Shown here: positions 49,584 to 51,604 of the stretch, piece after piece
Numbering within the stretch: the first letter of the stretch is position 1
Layout: each line of letters starts with the position of its first letter
Assembly: GCF_000983115.1 (NCBI RefSeq)
Contig: NZ_CGIH01000049.1
Location: 1-51,604, forward strand
DNA from: Syntrophomonas zehnderi OL-4
Lineage (GTDB): Bacteria; Bacillota; Syntrophomonadia; Syntrophomonadales; Syntrophomonadaceae
Reading direction: 5' to 3'
Length of the DNA stretch: 51,604 nt
Position numbers and translations under genes: made by a program
Notes under the pieces: model-generated
The model's database searches: none
The model's input: only the letters and a program-made list of their open reading frames with translations
What the model was told of the DNA's origin: nothing

Positions 49584-50537
49584 CTATGTTTCTGCAACGA
49601 TTTTACCTGTTTCATCCAGAACGTAATCCCCGAGTCCCGCGAGTTCAGATCTAAAGGCAGTCGAGGCTAGTATCTCCATAACTGCTTGAAATTCTGGTTT
49701 ATGTAGATCCTCTTTTCTCAAAACCAGTTCGTAGCGTTCTTTTTGCAGGGGAATAAATTCAATACCTCTCACCATCATAGCCGCTTTTTCGTTACCCAGG
49801 GCAAAATCCGCATCGCCTCGGGCAACTGCGCTGGCCATAGCTTGATGGGAAGTACTTTCTTTTTCATAACCGTTAATCTCGTGCCGGTTGAGTTTCATCT
49901 GATATAAATGCTCATCCAGAAGAACCCTGGTACCGCAACCAGGTTCCCGGTTAATAAAACGCAGTTCGGGTCGGGCCAGATCCTCCCAGCCTTTAATATC
50001 CAGCGGGTTGCCCTGGGACACATAGAAACCCTGTTGGCGCATGGCCAAGTGAATAATTACGGTTGGGATACCAGGGACGATGCGTCGAACATAAGGAATA
50101 TTGTAAATGTCTTTGTCACTATCCCAGAGATGAATACCTGCCATATCGGCGTTCCCATGATAAAGCTGTAAAAGGCCTGCAAAACTGCCGGCATTATGCC
50201 GAAAAGCCCGGCAGCCTTGAGGATGTGTTTCCAAGTGACGGCAAAGTATGTCTAAAATCAGATCCTGACCGCAGATGACCAGACCCGGGGCATTAAACGG
50301 GTATTCCTGGCGGGGAGGTTGCAAATCGGATGGCATGGTTGCTCCTGTTTCTGCCATATTAGATTTCTTGCCTTGCCTTATGTAAGCTTCAATATCTTTC
50401 TGTTCTATACGAATCTTGCGGCCTATCCGATAAGCCGGAAGTTCTCCGCGTTTAACCATTTCATAAACGGTTAGCTTGCTTATTTTAAGAATATTGGCAA
50501 CTTCCTCCGGGGTTAAAGAACTATCTTCCCTCATCAT
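49584..50537 (-). CDS. Excisionase-type HTH regulator with periplasmic-binding-like domain (molybdate/tungstate type)
   Basis: The 317-residue protein has an N-terminal excisionase/MerR-like helix-turn-helix (LTPEEVANILKISKLTVYEM and LPAYRIGRKIRIEQKDIEAY), a linker, and a C-terminal PBP-like domain (PF12727 type; LGLLQLYHGNADMAGIHLWD region, and FINREPGCGTRVLLDEHL). Family members are often near molybdate or tungstate genes and act as oxyanion-sensing repressors; ligand here is inferred. It lies between the repeat array and focA, so control of formate-related genes is possible. Confidence 0.82.
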   Translation of the reverse strand: MMREDSSLTPEEVANILKISKLTVYEMVKRGELPAYRIGRKIRIEQKDIEAYIRQGKKSNMAETGATMPSDLQPPRQEYPFNAPGLVICGQDLILDILCRHLETHPQGCRAFRHNAGSFAGLLQLYHGNADMAGIHLWDSDKDIYNIPYVRRIVPGIPTVIIHLAMRQQGFYVSQGNPLDIKGWEDLARPELRFINREPGCGTRVLLDEHLYQMKLNRHEINGYEKESTSHQAMASAVARGDADFALGNEKAAMMVRGIEFIPLQKERYELVLRKEDLHKPEFQAVMEILASTAFRSELAGLGDYVLDETGKIVAET

Positions 50538-50713
50538 AATGAATTACCTCCAAATCTTAAGTAATTTTAGCACAATTCAAGTAAACTGGAAAGCAATTCA
50601 AGGGCAACTCCCAAATTGAGTGCTGACCACAACCAGCCATAAAAAAGCAGTGTAATTTGGCTGCAGATAGCGTGTTGCTAATTTAAGATTAAATCTGTGC
50701 CAATCATATTAAA

Positions 50714-50765
50714 AGTCCCCTGCGGGGACTACTTATGCTCCCTAACGGTCGCTATTAATAAATAT
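50714..50765 (-). repeat. Single module of the dispersed repeat upstream of focA's 3' end
   Basis: On the minus strand: TTAATAGCGACCGTTAGGGA then AGTAGTCCCCGCAGGGGACT. This is one module of the 48.7-49.4 kb array. The palindrome AGTCCCC-TGC-GGGGACT is included. The rest of 50538-50802 has no gene visible to me. Confidence 0.75.
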
Positions 50766-50802
50766 GTGTCTGATTAATCCGCCGCATTTATTTTTTAATT
50801 AA

Positions 50803-50841
50803 TAATCCCCAGTCTCGCCCCGTGGGGCTAAGACCAGGGAT
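50803..50841. terminator. Long interrupted hairpin downstream of focA
   Basis: AATCCC, GTCT and GCCCC on the left pair with GGGGC, AGAC and GGGATT on the right, giving a three-part stem with small symmetric loops. Likely 3' end of the focA transcript. Confidence 0.55.
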
Positions 50842-50887
50842 TTAATCAGGAAAGGCAGCTTATAAATATTGGCCGGCGCTAATCATT

Positions 50888-51604
50888 TTAGGCTTTAACG
50901 CCTTTATCCTGAGCAACCTTGGCCGCAGGATCTCTCAGATAAACAAACCAGTAGGCCATACCAACGAAAATAGCTCCGCCAACGATGTTCCCCAGGGTAA
51001 CCGGGATCAGGTTGGCATTAATAAAGTTGCCGTAGGTGAAAAATTGGGCAACCGCATCAGGTGTCATTTTCATAGCTGTTGCAGTGGCTTGGGGAGCTGC
51101 GTTGGCAATGGTAAGGCCCATGGGAATAAAGAACATATTGGCCACGCAGTGCTCAAATCCGCTGGACACGAAAGCCATGATGGGGAAGAAGATGCCAAAG
51201 ATTTTGCCTACCACATCTTTGGAGGCGAATGCCATCCACACAGCCAGGCACACCAGCCAGTTACAGCAGATACCACGGAAGAAAGCAGCACTCCAAGTCA
51301 AAGACATTTTGCCCTGGGCTATTCCTACCGCCTTGGCACCCATGCCGGAAATAGCCAGCGCGCCGGTAGCATCTTTAGTACACCAGTACATACCTGCAAA
51401 AATAATATATACGAGTAACAAGGAGCCGGCAAAGTTAGCAAAGTAGACGACTACCCAGTTATAAAAGAGGCCGCCCCAAGTGGCTTTACCGTTTAAAACG
51501 GCGGCCATACAGGCCATGTTGTTGCCGGTAAAAAGTTCTGCCCCGGCGATTACGACCAGCATCAGGCCGACCGAGAAGACGGCGCCAAATAAAAATACAT
51601 TCGC
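50888..51604 (-). CDS. focA: Formate/nitrite transporter FocA (5' end outside window)
   Basis: The visible 239 residues are the FNT channel from helix 2 on: GAELFTGNNM (with the conserved Thr near the gate), then the WGGLFYNWVVVYFANFAGS segment, and GFEHCVANMFFIPMGL with the central-pore His of FocA. The frame continues past the window edge, so about 60 N-terminal residues are missing. It exports or imports formate. It suits a syntroph that uses formate as an electron carrier. There is an in-frame ATG at 51562, but it is internal to the family alignment. Confidence 0.9.
   Translation of the reverse strand, partial: ANVFLFGAVFSVGLMLVVIAGAELFTGNNMACMAAVLNGKATWGGLFYNWVVVYFANFAGSLLLVYIIFAGMYWCTKDATGALAISGMGAKAVGIAQGKMSLTWSAAFFRGICCNWLVCLAVWMAFASKDVVGKIFGIFFPIMAFVSSGFEHCVANMFFIPMGLTIANAAPQATATAMKMTPDAVAQFFTYGNFINANLIPVTLGNIVGGAIFVGMAYWFVYLRDPAAKVAQDKGVKA

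Overview
The window looks like a chromosome segment from an anaerobic, endospore-forming, low-GC Firmicute of the Syntrophomonadaceae type (Syntrophomonas-like). Three things support this. First, there are spore genes: two alpha/beta SASP genes, gpr and ylbJ. Second, the housekeeping order is clostridial: asp23-fakA-recG, rsmD-ylbJ-tmcAL, yceD-rpmF-plsX-acpP-rnc, smc-ftsY. Third, there is a concentration of syntrophic fatty-acid and formate metabolism: thiolase, acyl-CoA dehydrogenase, an acetate/butyrate-type CoA-transferase, pta-ackA, formate dehydrogenase redox subunits, fdhD, mobB and a FocA channel. The genus is inferred from gene content only; no 16S gene is present.

Layout. 1-1.6 kb is a scar: a BlaR1/MecR1-like gene cut just after its zinc motif, then fragments of a Tn916/Tn1549-type conjugative element. 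1.6-9.4 kb holds gamma-carbonic anhydrase, hslO, rpmB, asp23, fakA, recG, two SASP genes and the convergent gpr. 9.4-11.1 kb encodes a cytochrome b and a Tat-exported Fe-S subunit without a catalytic subunit. 11.6-18.4 kb holds rsmD, a coiled-coil gene, ylbJ, a patatin, tmcAL, pta and ackA. 18.5-25.4 kb holds fdhD, an HD-domain gene, yceD, rpmF, plsX, acpP, rnc and an Elp3-like radical SAM gene. 25.4-32.2 kb is an accessory insertion before smc: a CoA-transferase, a ureC fragment, a dehydratase fragment, an IS91-type pseudogene, an AraC regulator, an ATC-hydrolase-like gene, a truncated MBL gene, a diverged inverted duplication and a MITE. 32.2-37.2 kb is smc-ftsY. 37.3-41.2 kb is a four-gene nucleoside-salvage operon (phosphorylase, mtnA, class II aldolase, deaminase). 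41.3-43 kb has mobB and a DUF421/DUF4363 pair. 43.2-47.5 kb is a beta-oxidation operon (thiolase then acyl-CoA dehydrogenase) with a near-perfect sigma-54 promoter and, just upstream, a PAS/AAA+ sigma-54 activator. 47.7-48.1 kb is RNase P RNA carrying an internal heptamer repeat. 48.7-49.4 kb is a tandem array of a modular dispersed repeat. 49.6 kb to the end has an excisionase-like HTH/periplasmic-binding-domain regulator and a partial focA.

How the genes fit together (inference). Acyl-CoA dehydrogenase and thiolase would run beta-oxidation to acetyl-CoA; the CoA-transferase and Pta-AckA would recover energy as acetate and ATP; the formate dehydrogenase module, FdhD, MobB and FocA would dispose of electrons as formate. 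The salvage operon would recycle 5'-methylthio- or 5'-deoxyadenosine, the latter a radical-SAM by-product.

The most unusual items are the non-canonical salvage operon, the compact sigma-54 beta-oxidation regulon, the heptamer expansion in RNase P RNA, and a modular repeat family seen in at least six places, one of them inside a transposase pseudogene.
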